Shown: positions 1 to 8,962, counted from the stretch's first letter. The stretch is 64,000 nt of DNA from Denitratisoma sp. DHT3 (GCF_007833355.1 NZ_CP020914.1:358047-422046), one strand, 5' to 3'. Program-made: numbers and translations. The notes: generated from the letters alone by a model not told the origin.

Positions 1-1053
1 AAGGGGCGTCCCGTCCAGGTCCATTTGATCGCTATAGAAGAGCTTGCGGTAAGAGCCGATGTATTTGACGGTATTGCCCGGGTCGAGCTGATAGGTGGCG
101 GTCAGTGCGTGACCATCGACTTTCAGCTTCTGGTAGAAGGTTCCGCCGGGATCGGCGGCGAAGGATTTGGGCCGGGTCGTGGAGGCACGGGACGCCGTGC
201 CCACGTAACCCAGGGCTTCCAGATCGAGGCCGCCGTACAAGAGGGTGCCGCTGCCGTTGGCTGCATAGAGCGTGGCGGCGGTGGGCATGGAGTCGGATTC
301 GGTGTGGTCGTATTTGTAATCCACCTGCAAATCGCGGCTGATGTCGAAGTTGGCCGCAAGACGGAACGCCTGGCGGTTCTTGTCGCTGAAAGCGCGGCCG
401 TTGGCGTTTTTCAGCCAGCCGTCCTGCTTTTCGTTGCGCAGGGCGAAGCTCAGGCTGGTGATGCCCATCTTGGGCAGGTCGATGGACAGGCGTTCGACGT
501 GATGGCCGTAGTTGCCGATCTCCATATTGGCCGAACCGCTGAAAACGCCCGCGGGCTTGCGGGATATGAAGTTGATCGCTCCGCCCAGCGTGTTGCGCCC
601 GAAGAGCGTGCCTTGCGGGCCGCGCAGCACTTCGATGCGCTCCAGATCGACCATCTCCGACAGATTGCCCAGGGATTTGGCGACATAGACGCCATCGATA
701 TACATGCCGACCGACGGGTCGACCAGGATCGAGGGCTGGCCGGTCGAGGCGCCGCGGATGCTGACCTGGGAAATCAGGTCATTCGAGGGTGAGCGATTGA
801 CCACCACGTTGGGCGCAAGGCCAGAGATATCCGCGCCGCCTTCGATGCCGCGCGCTTCCAGTTGTCCGCCGCTGATGGCGGAAATCGACAACGGCACGTC
901 CTGCAGGCGTTCGGCCCGTTTCTGGGCGGTGACGATAACCTCTTCCAGTACTGCTCCTTTTTCTGCAAGCGCCGTCATTGTTGTCCCAGTCAGGGCTGAG
1001 GCAATCAGTGTGGGAATGATGCGTGCTGCAAAGTGTTTATGCTGAATATTCAC
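1..1053 (-). CDS. TonB-dependent outer-membrane receptor, N-terminal part (cut by window edge)
   Basis: About 351 residues are visible and the frame is open at position 1, so the beta-barrel C-terminus lies outside. The N-terminus is a signal peptide (residues 1-30, ending TMTALA), then a TonB-box-like segment EEVIVTAQKR (37-46), then a plug domain with VSIRGAS and LRGPQGTLFGRNTLGGAINF. These are hallmarks of receptors that import siderophores or hydrophobic/organic substrates across the outer membrane using TonB energy. I chose the GTG at 1053 because GGAGA lies 7 bases upstream; an in-frame ATG at 1071 has no clear ribosome site. The style resembles the large receptor families of sphingomonads and steroid degraders, but the ligand cannot be read from the sequence. 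The next genes on this strand (secreted protein, quinoprotein) may share its role. Confidence 0.9.
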   Translation of the reverse strand, partial: MNIQHKHFAARIIPTLIASALTGTTMTALAEKGAVLEEVIVTAQKRAERLQDVPLSISAISGGQLEARGIEGGADISGLAPNVVVNRSPSNDLISQVSIRGASTGQPSILVDPSVGMYIDGVYVAKSLGNLSEMVDLERIEVLRGPQGTLFGRNTLGGAINFISRKPAGVFSGSANMEIGNYGHHVERLSIDLPKMGITSLSFALRNEKQDGWLKNANGRAFSDKNRQAFRLAANFDISRDLQVDYKYDHTESDSMPTAATLYAANGSGTLLYGGLDLEALGYVGTASRASTTRPKSFAADPGGTFYQKLKVDGHALTATYQLDPGNTVKYIGSYRKLFYSDQMDLDGTPL

Positions 1054-1150
1054 TGGTCGTTCTCCGTTCATGGTTATTGAAGTACCTGCCTCACTTGCCG
1101 ATGCATTGCGCGCCGTAAACCCTTTGCTGCTATGAATCGGGAATCCATGT

Positions 1151-1657
1151 TCAAGGCTGGGCCGGCAGTCGCCGGTAGATGCCTTCAAAGACGGTGGTCC
1201 AGGTGCGGCCGCCATCGTTGCTGCTCTGTTCCAGCTGACGCAGTTCGTCGGCAGAGACCGCTCTCAGTACGTTGCGACCGCGACGGCCCGGTCCCGCTGG
1301 ATCGGCCAGGACCATGCCGCCCAGGCCGGGACGGCCCTGGCGGTCGGTGCGTTCACCGTTGCTGTCGGCCCAGAGCTGGCGCCAGCGACCGCGCTCGGGC
1401 TGATAGACGATCAGGCTCTTGCCGCTGCCACCGTCGGCGCCGGTCCACTCCTCAAGCAGGGCGCAGCCGCCGGCGATGGCGCTGATGCGGTTGTTGCCGA
1501 CCACCGTGTGGTCGGGAGTGCCGACCTGCCATTGGCCGATCCAGAAATCGAATTGGCGGTATGCGGGGCCTTGGCACGGCTTATTCGCTGCGCCGGCGAT
1601 GGCGGTGGCCAGGCCCAGCAGCAGGCCGGCCATGAGGTGCCGTCGGGATGTGCTCAT
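1151..1657 (-). CDS. Small secreted protein with FDFWIGQW motif (DUF1579-like)
   Basis: A 168-residue protein with a twin-arginine-containing signal-like N-terminus (MSTSRRHLMAGLLLGLATA, then cleavage near AIAGA). The mature part begins with a Cys and the motif FDFWIGQWQV, typical of small lipocalin-like DUF1579-type domains, with a later acidic/aromatic segment GGCALLEEWTG. The start ATG overlaps the stop of the quinoprotein gene upstream (ATGA, positions 1654-1657), so the two are translationally coupled. Biochemical role is unknown; export and coupling suggest a periplasmic partner of the quinoprotein. Family assignment is from motif memory only. Confidence 0.75.
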   Translation of the reverse strand: MSTSRRHLMAGLLLGLATAIAGAANKPCQGPAYRQFDFWIGQWQVGTPDHTVVGNNRISAIAGGCALLEEWTGADGGSGKSLIVYQPERGRWRQLWADSNGERTDRQGRPGLGGMVLADPAGPGRRGRNVLRAVSADELRQLEQSSNDGGRTWTTVFEGIYRRLPAQP

Positions 1658-3585
1658 TTTCCGTCCACCGTATAGACCAGCAGCGCATTGCCGGGGCGGC
1701 GCTGGCTGGCGGCGCCGGACACCACATAGACCGCGCCATTCACCACCGCCTGGGCATAGCCGCTGACCGCGCCGCCTTCGGCATCGATGCCGTTGACCGC
1801 CGGGAATTTGCCGGCAGTGTCGGTGTCCCAGAGGATCTTGCCGGTGGCGTTGTCATAGGCGCGCAGATGGCCGTCCCAGGAGCCGACGAAGGCGAAGTCG
1901 GGCAGCAGGGCCACCGAGGCCGACTGGGCGGCGTGGCAGCCGCGCTCGCCCCAGCTGCAATGGGGCGGGGGTGCCGGTGTGCGCCAGAGTTCGCGGCCGT
2001 TGGCCAGGTTGAGCTTCACCACGGCGCCGGGATTCTTGCCCGGTAGTGCATCGACATCGCCGACCGGAACGTAGAGCTGCCCGCCAGCGCTGGCCATGCC
2101 GTACATGACGCCGCCCACGTCGCCGCCGTAGGCGATCTTGTTGCGCCAGACGATGCGGCCCTTGCGGTCCGGGTCGAGGGCATAGACCATGCCGTATTTC
2201 TGGCCGGCCATCACCAGCTGGCGGCCGTCGGGCAGGTCGGCCAGGAGCGGCGGCGAGCCGAAGCCGAAGATGTTGCGGCAGTCGGTGTCCTCGCCCCGGG
2301 CCTTGCATTCGGCGTCGCGCACCTTGGCGGGGGGCAGGGCGGACTGCTGCCAGCGCACGGCGCCGGTGGCCATGTCGAAGGCCATGATGGCGTATGCGCC
2401 CTTGGGGTTGTCCATGTCGTAGGACTCGCCCGTGGCGGCATACACCACCTGACGCTTCACGTCCGCCGCCAGGGGCGTCCAGATGGCGGCGCCGGCGGGG
2501 CTGGAGAGGGGCTGGCCGCGCGCGCTCTTCTTGCCGGTCGGCTTCGGCGTTTGGGCGATGGTGTGGGTCTTCCACAGCAGCTTGCCGCTGGTGACGTCGA
2601 TCGCCGCCACGCCGCCGCGGAAGGTACAGCAGGGATAGTCCGGATCGTGGGTGAGCGGATCCTCCATCGAGGAGATCGGCACGAACAGCCGGTCTCCGGC
2701 CAGGGTGGGGCTGGCCGTCAGGCGCGTAAGGACATGATCCTCCACTTCGGTCTTCCAGCGCAGGGTGCCGGTGTTGGCGTCAATCGCGTAGACGGTGCCC
2801 TTGGTGTCGCCGACGAACACCAGCGGCTGGTCGGGCTGGGAGGCGGGCGCGCCGACGCTGACGCGACGGATGCTGCGTTCGGTGGCGTAGGTCCAGCGGG
2901 TGCAGCCGGTCTGGGCGTCCAGGGACACCACGTCGCCGGTGCCGGTGGAGGTGAACACGCGGCCGCCGGCGACGATGGGTTCGCTGCCGATGCCGCCGGG
3001 ATAGGCGTAGGCCCACTTCAGCTTGAGCCGGGGCAGGTCGGCGGCGCCGATGCCGGGATGGGACTGGTGGCCGCTGTTGCTCTGGTCGCGGGCGAGGAAG
3101 GGCCAGTCGTCGGGGCCGATGCGCACCGGCGCGCCGGGGGTGGTGCATAGATTGGGCAGGGGCTTGGGACCGGTGCCGGGCTGGCGACCGGTCAGGTGGG
3201 TGGCCACCGCGCGGATGTCATCGGCATTGAGGCCGGCGAGCATGGCCATGGGCTTCATCGGCCCCGTGGTGAGAACGCCGACGATGGATTCCGGGCTGCG
3301 GAAACCGAGGGAGTTGGAAGGAGGGATGCGACCCTGGGGATGATCGTGGCAGGAGGCACAGGCCTTGGCGAAGATGGCTGCGCCCTGCTTGGCGAGAATG
3401 GCATCCTGGTCGTTGACCGGGGAAAAGACGGGGGAGGAGCCGGAACTCGCGGTCCAGACGCCGCTGTCCTTGTTCGCCGCCGGGTCGGGCAGCTTGTCGG
3501 CGAGCGCCGGAGCGGCCTGGAACAGAGCCAGGCCGAGCAGGGCGAGGGGCAGTGGGCGGCGCAATGCGGGGAAAACGGATTTCAT
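1654..3585 (-). CDS. Periplasmic PQQ quinoprotein with c-type haem domain (polyvinyl-alcohol-dehydrogenase-like)
   Basis: A 643-residue protein with signal peptide (residues 1-29, ending APALA). Then comes one cytochrome c site CASCH (Cys76-His80), followed by a long PQQ-type beta-propeller with repeated segments such as GRVFTSTGTGDVVSLDAQTG and NTGTLRWKTEV. Adjacent cysteines (PCCTFRGG, about residue 320) match the vicinal disulfide found near PQQ in quinoprotein alcohol dehydrogenases. The N-terminal haem followed by propeller is the layout of polyvinyl alcohol dehydrogenase-like enzymes, which oxidise alcohols in the periplasm and pass electrons to haem. Substrate cannot be inferred. It overlaps the downstream secreted-protein gene by 4 bases and lies 34 bases from the FAD oxidoreductase gene. 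Confidence 0.85.
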   Translation of the reverse strand: MKSVFPALRRPLPLALLGLALFQAAPALADKLPDPAANKDSGVWTASSGSSPVFSPVNDQDAILAKQGAAIFAKACASCHDHPQGRIPPSNSLGFRSPESIVGVLTTGPMKPMAMLAGLNADDIRAVATHLTGRQPGTGPKPLPNLCTTPGAPVRIGPDDWPFLARDQSNSGHQSHPGIGAADLPRLKLKWAYAYPGGIGSEPIVAGGRVFTSTGTGDVVSLDAQTGCTRWTYATERSIRRVSVGAPASQPDQPLVFVGDTKGTVYAIDANTGTLRWKTEVEDHVLTRLTASPTLAGDRLFVPISSMEDPLTHDPDYPCCTFRGGVAAIDVTSGKLLWKTHTIAQTPKPTGKKSARGQPLSSPAGAAIWTPLAADVKRQVVYAATGESYDMDNPKGAYAIMAFDMATGAVRWQQSALPPAKVRDAECKARGEDTDCRNIFGFGSPPLLADLPDGRQLVMAGQKYGMVYALDPDRKGRIVWRNKIAYGGDVGGVMYGMASAGGQLYVPVGDVDALPGKNPGAVVKLNLANGRELWRTPAPPPHCSWGERGCHAAQSASVALLPDFAFVGSWDGHLRAYDNATGKILWDTDTAGKFPAVNGIDAEGGAVSGYAQAVVNGAVYVVSGAASQRRPGNALLVYTVDGK

Positions 3586-3619
3586 GAGGGGAGTCGTGTT
3601 GTTATGGTTGGGTTGAGGG

Positions 3620-4990
3620 TTAGGCGAGCCCCAGGTAGTCCACCAGCCTGGCGGCGGGGATCATCAGCCGGCGCACCTTGAATTCGAAGATGCTGGGGAG
3701 GCGGACGGGCTTCGGCGCCTCCAGGGGCAGCACACATTCTTCCGGGCGCCCGGCGGCCAGGGCGCGGGCCAGGCTCTGGCCGAGCAGGGGGCCCATGACG
3801 TTGCCCCAGGTGCCCAGGTTCATGAGGGCGAAGACGTTGTCGTCCACCCGGTAATACTTGGCGTAGTCCTCGTGGTAGACGTGGGAGGAACTGGCGGTGA
3901 CACCGGTCCAGTAGGACTCCAACTCCAGAGTGAAGGCCCGGGTCTGGGGGAAGGTGCGGTGCAGGAAGCGCAGCAGATAAGCGAAGTAGGTTTCCGCATC
4001 CCCGGCTTTGCCCGAGCCGGGAATGGTGGCGGTGACGAGGCGCTTGCGGCCGTCGATCACCAGGGGATAGAGGCCCGCGGGATATTGGGTGAACACCACC
4101 CGGCTCGGGTTCAGGGTTTCCAGCAGCGCGTCGGGTAGCGGGCGGGTGGCGAGACCGCAGGCCACCAGAGGGTATTGGGTCTGCGCCAGCTGGGGGAAGA
4201 ACGTGTTGCCGGCATGGCCGCTGGTGCACACCACGATGCGGCGGGCCATGACGATGCCGTTGGGCGTCGTGACGCGCCAGCGTTGTCCGTCCTTCTCGCA
4301 GGCCATGACCGGCGAATCGCCATAGACCCGGGCGCCGAGGCGGGCGGCGGCGGCGACCATGCCATTGGTGAACAGATAGGGGTTGACCCGGCCGCCTTCC
4401 TTCCAATGGATGCCCCAGCGGTAGCGTTCGGTGCCGAGCATTTTCTGGATCTGGTCGGCATCCACCGGTTGGACGTCGTAGCCGAAGGCGCGCCAGCATG
4501 CCGCTTTTTTCTCCAGGGCGGCAGCAGGCTTGAATGCCGCTTCCAGCAGGCCGTCAGGCGAGGCATCGCCATCGATGCCATGCGTGCGGCAAAGGTCATA
4601 GACGATGTTGCGGTTTTCAACCAGCGCGTTGATCAGCCGTTTGCCCTGGTCGGGCCAGGTCTGCAGCGGTTCGAGCACGTCGAGAAAGGGCTGGACGTGG
4701 CCCGCGTTGCGGCCCGAGGCGCCATCGGCGGGCTGTTTGGCTTCCAGGGTCACGGTGGCGACGCCCAGTTCCGCCAGGTGCAGGCTGACTGACGCGCCCG
4801 CTAGGCCGGCGCCGATGACCACGACGTCGGTTTCGATGTTGCCTTCCAGCGCCGGGTAGGTCGGCAGGGCTTGTTCCGGGGGCCAGCCGCTGCAATGGAT
4901 GGATACCGTGCCGTTCTCGTAGGCATGCAAGGCGTCCTGTGGAACGGGGCGCGGGATATTGGCAGCGGAACGTGGCGCGGTGGGTGACAC
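3620..4990 (-). CDS. FAD-dependent amine/amino-acid oxidoreductase (DAO family)
   Basis: A 456-residue cytoplasmic flavoprotein. The dinucleotide-binding motif VVIGAGLAGASVSLHLAELG is near residue 56, preceded by a stretch of about 50 residues typical of the gamma-glutamylputrescine oxidase/PuuB-like branch, and followed by the DGASGRNAGHVQPF segment that contacts FAD in DAO proteins. It probably oxidises a secondary or primary amine, giving an aldehyde or imine plus a reduced acceptor. No puu genes lie nearby, so the substrate is open. It sits between the LuxR regulator (115 bases upstream) and the quinoprotein on the same strand; the RidA and MFS genes a few kb away would fit imine disposal and uptake, but that link is speculative. 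Confidence 0.85.
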   Translation of the reverse strand: MSPTAPRSAANIPRPVPQDALHAYENGTVSIHCSGWPPEQALPTYPALEGNIETDVVVIGAGLAGASVSLHLAELGVATVTLEAKQPADGASGRNAGHVQPFLDVLEPLQTWPDQGKRLINALVENRNIVYDLCRTHGIDGDASPDGLLEAAFKPAAALEKKAACWRAFGYDVQPVDADQIQKMLGTERYRWGIHWKEGGRVNPYLFTNGMVAAAARLGARVYGDSPVMACEKDGQRWRVTTPNGIVMARRIVVCTSGHAGNTFFPQLAQTQYPLVACGLATRPLPDALLETLNPSRVVFTQYPAGLYPLVIDGRKRLVTATIPGSGKAGDAETYFAYLLRFLHRTFPQTRAFTLELESYWTGVTASSSHVYHEDYAKYYRVDDNVFALMNLGTWGNVMGPLLGQSLARALAAGRPEECVLPLEAPKPVRLPSIFEFKVRRLMIPAARLVDYLGLA

Positions 4991-5105
4991 GGGTATCTCT
5001 CCTGGGCCGGAATAGGCGAATGCCGATAAGCCGGGATATCTTAGGAGCCGGCACCAGGGCCCGCTAGAACCATGTGGTAGTGGTGGCCGACCGGAGAGGA
5101 AGTGT

Positions 5106-6251
5106 CTAGAGCAGGATGGAGAAGCTGCGGAGCATCAGCCGGACCAGGTCGGTCTGGCTGGCGACGCCCATCTTGGTGTAGATTTTTTTCGAGTAGTTGC
5201 GGGCGGTCGCTTCCGCGATGGCCATTTCCTGTGCAGCTTCGGTGAGGGTGTGGCCATAGGCCAGGAGCAGGGCCAGGGTGGATTCCTGGCGGGTGAGGTC
5301 GAAGAGTTGGCCGATGCGACCCAGGGAATGGCTGCGGGCGGGGCGCAGGGCTTCCAGGTTGGCGGTGAGGTCCGAGAGGTAGACAATGGCGCTGGGAACC
5401 TGGCTGCCGCGGTAATAGCGCTGGGCGGGGGCGGGATAGACCAGGAGACCGAGCAGCCGGCCATGGCAGTCGCCCAGGCGCACCAGTTGCCCTTCTTTGC
5501 GGCCGGCGCCGCCGAGGCGGGCGGCGGTCACCGCCGCCACGGCCGCTTCCAGGGTATGGTGCGAATGATGGTCGCTGAGGGTAAGGCGGTTGCGGAAGAT
5601 GGAAATGCCCGGCCATTGGCCGATCAGTGCCGTCGCGTTGCGATTGAGGTGGATCACCTCGCCGTTTTCGTTGAGCAACACGCAGCCCAGGGCGAAGTGG
5701 TCCACCATGCTCTCGTAGATGTTTTTTTCCGCCTCCTGCCGCTTCAGCTTCGCATACAGCGTCAGCGCACGGCTCAGGTGGGGCAGGAAAGAACGGATCA
5801 GATCCTGTTCCGCCTGACTGAACGGGCGGTCCGTCGTTTCCGTGCCGCGGACGATGTCCACCCAGCAACGGATGCCCCCCGGTTCGGCAAAGCAGCTGCG
5901 CAGGCAATGCGTGATGCCCAGTTCGGCCATGAAGGCCCCCATGGCTGGTGCCATCCGGGGATAGACGATCAGGCCGAGATCGCCCGAGGCCATGCGGTCG
6001 GGACGATAGGGGTCGTCGTCCATGAACTCAGCACGATAGCGGGCCTCCACCGCGGCCCAGTCGATGGGGTCGTCGTCGGGGCCCGCCATCACATATTCGT
6101 CGCCCTGATCGTCCTCGGCATGATGCAGGGTGACCACCACGTTGCGCGCCGCCAGGAAGTTGCGTAGGGCGGCGGCGAAACCCTGCCAGGGATTGGCCTC
6201 GGTCGGTCCCTCATAGATCAGGGCGATGATGTTGGCGACGGCGTCGGTCAT
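5106..6251 (-). CDS. LuxR-family transcriptional regulator
   Basis: A 381-residue protein. The start ATG at 6251 overlaps the TGA of the tetR gene (ATGA), which decides the start against a longer upstream reading. The last ~70 residues form a LuxR/GerE helix-turn-helix (TRQESTLALLLAYGHTLTEA, then AEATARNYSKKIYTKMGV). The middle (around 230-300) contains a PAS-like stretch (VLLNENGEVIHLNRNATAL), so a small ligand may be sensed there. Translational coupling to a TetR protein is uncommon and suggests both control the same neighbouring genes, for instance the FAD oxidoreductase, quinoprotein and receptor downstream or the divergent transporter. Confidence 0.85.
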   Translation of the reverse strand: MTDAVANIIALIYEGPTEANPWQGFAAALRNFLAARNVVVTLHHAEDDQGDEYVMAGPDDDPIDWAAVEARYRAEFMDDDPYRPDRMASGDLGLIVYPRMAPAMGAFMAELGITHCLRSCFAEPGGIRCWVDIVRGTETTDRPFSQAEQDLIRSFLPHLSRALTLYAKLKRQEAEKNIYESMVDHFALGCVLLNENGEVIHLNRNATALIGQWPGISIFRNRLTLSDHHSHHTLEAAVAAVTAARLGGAGRKEGQLVRLGDCHGRLLGLLVYPAPAQRYYRGSQVPSAIVYLSDLTANLEALRPARSHSLGRIGQLFDLTRQESTLALLLAYGHTLTEAAQEMAIAEATARNYSKKIYTKMGVASQTDLVRLMLRSFSILL

Positions 6252-6883
6252 CGGGGATGCGCCGGGTGCAGCTGGGAGCGCCGGCGGACCTGCGTGGCGG
6301 CCACCAGGAAGTCCACCAGGGTGGCCAGTTCTGCATCTTCGGGCATGCGCTTCTCGAACATGATCGTCGTCAGGAGCGGCGACGTCAGCAGACGGGTGAT
6401 CAGGGACGGGGCGACGTCGCGGCGCACTTCGCCACGGGCCTGGGCCCGCTCCACGACTTGTTCCAGTTGGGCCTGCACCGGCAGCCAGGACTCCCGGAAG
6501 CCCTGCGTCAGGGACTCGTTGCCATTCATGGCCAAGGCCGCATTGAAGGCAATTTCGCTCGGCAGGCTGAAGAAGTTTCGCAGCACCAGGCACAACTGCA
6601 TCAGGTCGCCGGCCCAGGTGCCGGTGTCGGCCAGCTTGATCTGCGTGTTGTGTTCGCGGAAGGCTTCGTTGATCAAGGCCTGGCGCGTGGGCCAGCGCCG
6701 ATAGATCGTGGTTTTGTGCACGCCGGAGCGGGCGACGACATCCCTGACATCGAAATGGAAGTTGCCGTCCCGCACCAGCGCAAGTACCGCCTGGGCCACC
6801 TGTTGGCGGATGCGCTCGGTGCGGCCGCCGGTCCGGATGGTTCCGGGCAGCGACTTGGGATGTTCGATGGTGCGGGTGTCCAT
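6248..6883 (-). CDS. TetR-family transcriptional repressor
   Basis: A 211-residue protein with an N-terminal TetR helix-turn-helix (residues ~25-75; GVHKTTIYRRWPTRQALINE is the classic recognition helix region) and a helical ligand domain containing RLLTSPLLTTIMF. It is divergent from the MFS transporter gene, the usual arrangement for a repressor of an exporter. A palindrome covers its own probable -10 box, which suggests autoregulation. Its stop overlaps the start of the LuxR gene. Ligand unknown. Confidence 0.9.
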   Translation of the reverse strand: MDTRTIEHPKSLPGTIRTGGRTERIRQQVAQAVLALVRDGNFHFDVRDVVARSGVHKTTIYRRWPTRQALINEAFREHNTQIKLADTGTWAGDLMQLCLVLRNFFSLPSEIAFNAALAMNGNESLTQGFRESWLPVQAQLEQVVERAQARGEVRRDVAPSLITRLLTSPLLTTIMFEKRMPEDAELATLVDFLVAATQVRRRSQLHPAHPR

Positions 6884-6912
6884 GGCAGCTATGCGGCGAA
6901 AAAACGCGTTCT

Positions 6913-6953
6913 ACTTTTACAAAAGTTTCCGGATGTTAATACAACTATTGTTG
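6913..6953 (-). promoter_or_regulatory. tetR promoter with two operator-like palindromes
   Basis: On the minus strand a -35 TTGTAT (6944-6939) and a -10 TGTAAA (6921-6916) are 17 bases apart. The palindrome ACTTTT-GT-AAAAGT (6913-6926) lies over the -10 and the shorter CAAC-TATT-GTTG (6942-6953) overlaps the -35. This is an arrangement expected for TetR autorepression. Inferred from sequence only. Confidence 0.45.
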
Positions 6954-7018
6954 AATTTGTGAGGGGGCGCTTGGCGCGGCCTGCGTCGGGATATCTTCCC
7001 CACCGGCGGCCGCAGCCC

Positions 7019-7028
7019 CTGGTACCAG
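7019..7028. promoter_or_regulatory. Palindrome CTGGTACCAG upstream of MFS gene, with a degenerate direct copy
   Basis: CTGGTACCAG is a perfect 10-base palindrome and is followed at once by a similar TTGGTACTGG (7029-7038). The pair lies about 80-100 bases before the MFS start and could be an operator for TetR or LuxR. No matching consensus is known to me. Confidence 0.25.
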
Positions 7029-7118
7029 TTGGTACTGGCGCAGGCGAAGCCGATCCACCTAAGATTCGTGCTTCGATCGAAGAGAGGAGCCAGGCCGCGC
7101 CTCGGGCGCGGCGAGACC

Positions 7119-8369
7119 ATGACCGCCACCGCTGTTTCCGTTTCCCGTCAAGGTTGGAGGGTGGTGCTGGGCCTGTCCGTCGTCCTCTGCATCTGCTTCG
7201 GTCTGACCCTCAACGCCCTGGGCATCCTCACGGTGCCGATCCTGGCCGCCTTCCGCTGCAGCCACGAGGAGGTGGCCGGCGTCGCCACGGCCTTCCTGCT
7301 GGCCATGACCCTGGCGATGCCCGCCGCGGGCTGGCTGATCGACCGCGTTCCCGCCCGGCCGGTGATGGTCGGCGGCGCGCTGGCCGCCGCGCTGGGCTAT
7401 CTGCTGGCGGCGGGTTGCGAAGGGCTCACCGGTTTCATCGCCGCGCTCGCCTTGGGCGGGGCCGGCATCGGTCTATGCACCTACGTGCCGGCCGTCACAC
7501 TGGTGTCACGCTGGATTCCGCCGAACAAACAAGGGTTGGCCTTCGGCATCCTGCTGGCGGCCGTCGCCCTGGGGGGCATGATTTTTCCCTTGCTGCTGAA
7601 CCAGGCCATCGCGGCCTTCGGCTGGCGCGTCGCTCTGCGCCTCGCTGCCGCGGTAATCCTGGGCTGCTGCGTGCCGCTGTTGTTCTGGCTGGCACGGATG
7701 CCGGCAGCGCCGGCATCCGACACTGCCGGACACGGCATGGAGGCCGGCGGTACCGGCATCGGCGCGGCCCTGCGGAGCGGCGGCTTCTGGCTATGGACGG
7801 CGATGCTGCTGTTGATCACCTTGAGCAGCCTGGCCGTGCTCATGGCGCTGGTGCCCTATCTGGTCTCCATTGGCTATTCCAGCACCCAGGCGGCCAGCGC
7901 CAATGCGGGCACGGCGGCCGCGACCCTGGTCGGCAACCTGTTGTTCGGCGCATTGAGCAATCGCTTCGGTGCCGAGCGCACCCTGATGTTCGGCTCCCTG
8001 GCGAGCGCCGCGGGCACCCTGTTCCTGCTGGCGGCGGGCGATCCCGCGCTGGGGACAGCGGCGGTCGTTGCTTTCGTCGTCGTCTGGGGCACCACCTTCA
8101 ACCTTGCCAACCAGCTGTCCCCCACCTTGCTGCTGGAGGCCATGGGGCCGGCCAATTTCGGCAGCCTGCTGGGTATCGGCAATCTGCTCGCCGGGCTGGC
8201 ATCGGCCTTCGGTCCCCAGGGGGTCGGTTATCTGGTGGATGCTACTCACGCCTATACCTGGCCGCTGCTGGCCTGCGCCGCGCTGATGGCGGCAGCCCTG
8301 CTGCCCCTGGGCCTGTTGCACCGGGCGCGCTCGGCGCCGGCGACGACGCTGGCTGCTTCCTGCCCCTGA
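7119..8369 (+). CDS. Major facilitator superfamily transporter
   Basis: A 416-residue integral inner-membrane protein with about twelve hydrophobic segments and the MFS loop signature AAGWLIDRVPARPVMVGG between helices 2 and 3. A second-half counterpart is LFGALSNRFGAERTLMFGSL. I chose ATG 7119 rather than an upstream in-frame reading, because the hydrophobic core follows about 20 residues later and the upstream portion has no MFS character. It is divergent from tetR and followed by a RidA gene 50 bases later. It probably moves a small organic solute or drug by proton coupling; the direction is not evident. Confidence 0.9.
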   Translation: MTATAVSVSRQGWRVVLGLSVVLCICFGLTLNALGILTVPILAAFRCSHEEVAGVATAFLLAMTLAMPAAGWLIDRVPARPVMVGGALAAALGYLLAAGCEGLTGFIAALALGGAGIGLCTYVPAVTLVSRWIPPNKQGLAFGILLAAVALGGMIFPLLLNQAIAAFGWRVALRLAAAVILGCCVPLLFWLARMPAAPASDTAGHGMEAGGTGIGAALRSGGFWLWTAMLLLITLSSLAVLMALVPYLVSIGYSSTQAASANAGTAAATLVGNLLFGALSNRFGAERTLMFGSLASAAGTLFLLAAGDPALGTAAVVAFVVVWGTTFNLANQLSPTLLLEAMGPANFGSLLGIGNLLAGLASAFGPQGVGYLVDATHAYTWPLLACAALMAAALLPLGLLHRARSAPATTLAASCP

Positions 8370-8419
8370 GCGCTTCAGGGGGCGTCACCGAGAAATCCCT
8401 CCCATCACAAGGAATGTCC

Positions 8420-8821
8420 ATGTCCCTTCAACGCCTCAATCCCGATGCTTTGTTGTCCTTCGACGCCGTCAGCCAGATCGTCGTCGCCCAGGGCGGCACC
8501 ACGGTCCATATCGCCGGCCAGTCGGCCTATGACAAGAGTTTCACGCTGATAGGGGGTGCGGACTATCGGCAGCAGTCGCTGCAGGTGCTGCGCAATCTGC
8601 GCACGGCCGTGGAGGCCGCCGGCGGCACGGTGGAGCGCATCGTCAGCAGCACCGTGTACCTGAAGAATCTCACGCCCGAGGTGGTGGAGCAGTTCTTCGC
8701 CGCCCTGGCGGAAGGCCTGGAGGGCAAGCCTTTTCCACCCCATGCGATGACCCTGGTGGGCGTGGCCGCCCTTGCGGGGCCCGACCAGCTGGTGGAGATG
8801 AGCGCGGTGGCGAATCTCTGA
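8420..8821 (+). CDS. RidA/YjgF family protein
   Basis: A 133-residue protein of the RidA (enamine/imine deaminase) family. The family pattern is present: IAGQSAYD in the N-terminal half, the AGGTVERIVSSTVYLKNL helix and strand, and the C-terminal PPHAMTLVGVAALAGPDQLVEM. The strict RidA C-terminal Arg motif (PxRxxxx) is replaced by PPHAMTL, so this is an Rid subfamily other than archetypal RidA and may not have its deaminase activity. ATG 8420 is preferred over ATG 8414 because AAGGA lies 6 bases before it. It follows the MFS gene and may act on imines from the nearby FAD oxidase. Confidence 0.85.
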   Translation: MSLQRLNPDALLSFDAVSQIVVAQGGTTVHIAGQSAYDKSFTLIGGADYRQQSLQVLRNLRTAVEAAGGTVERIVSSTVYLKNLTPEVVEQFFAALAEGLEGKPFPPHAMTLVGVAALAGPDQLVEMSAVANL

Positions 8822-8929
8822 ATCTCTGACAGGCCCCAGGAAACGGCCGCTGCCGTCTTCGTTCCCCGAGGGGGACAGAAAAGTCGGCGCCGCTTATCGC
8901 TTTCCTGAGCGGGTCGCCGAGCCAAGCGG

Positions 8930-8954
8930 AAAAACCGGGCAGCGGACTGCCCGG
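8930..8954 (-). terminator. Terminator of valS
   Basis: On the minus strand a perfect 8-bp stem CCGGGCAG/CTGCCCGG with loop TCCG is followed by five T residues, just after the valS stop. It is a standard intrinsic terminator in the 141-base convergent gap between ridA and valS. Confidence 0.8.
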
Positions 8955-8962
8955 CCCCGGCC

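Noticed and set aside
6257..8419. A long plus-strand frame running into ridA
   Set aside because: It crosses tetR in antisense and overlaps the MFS gene in the wrong frame; only the last 133 codons resemble a protein family.
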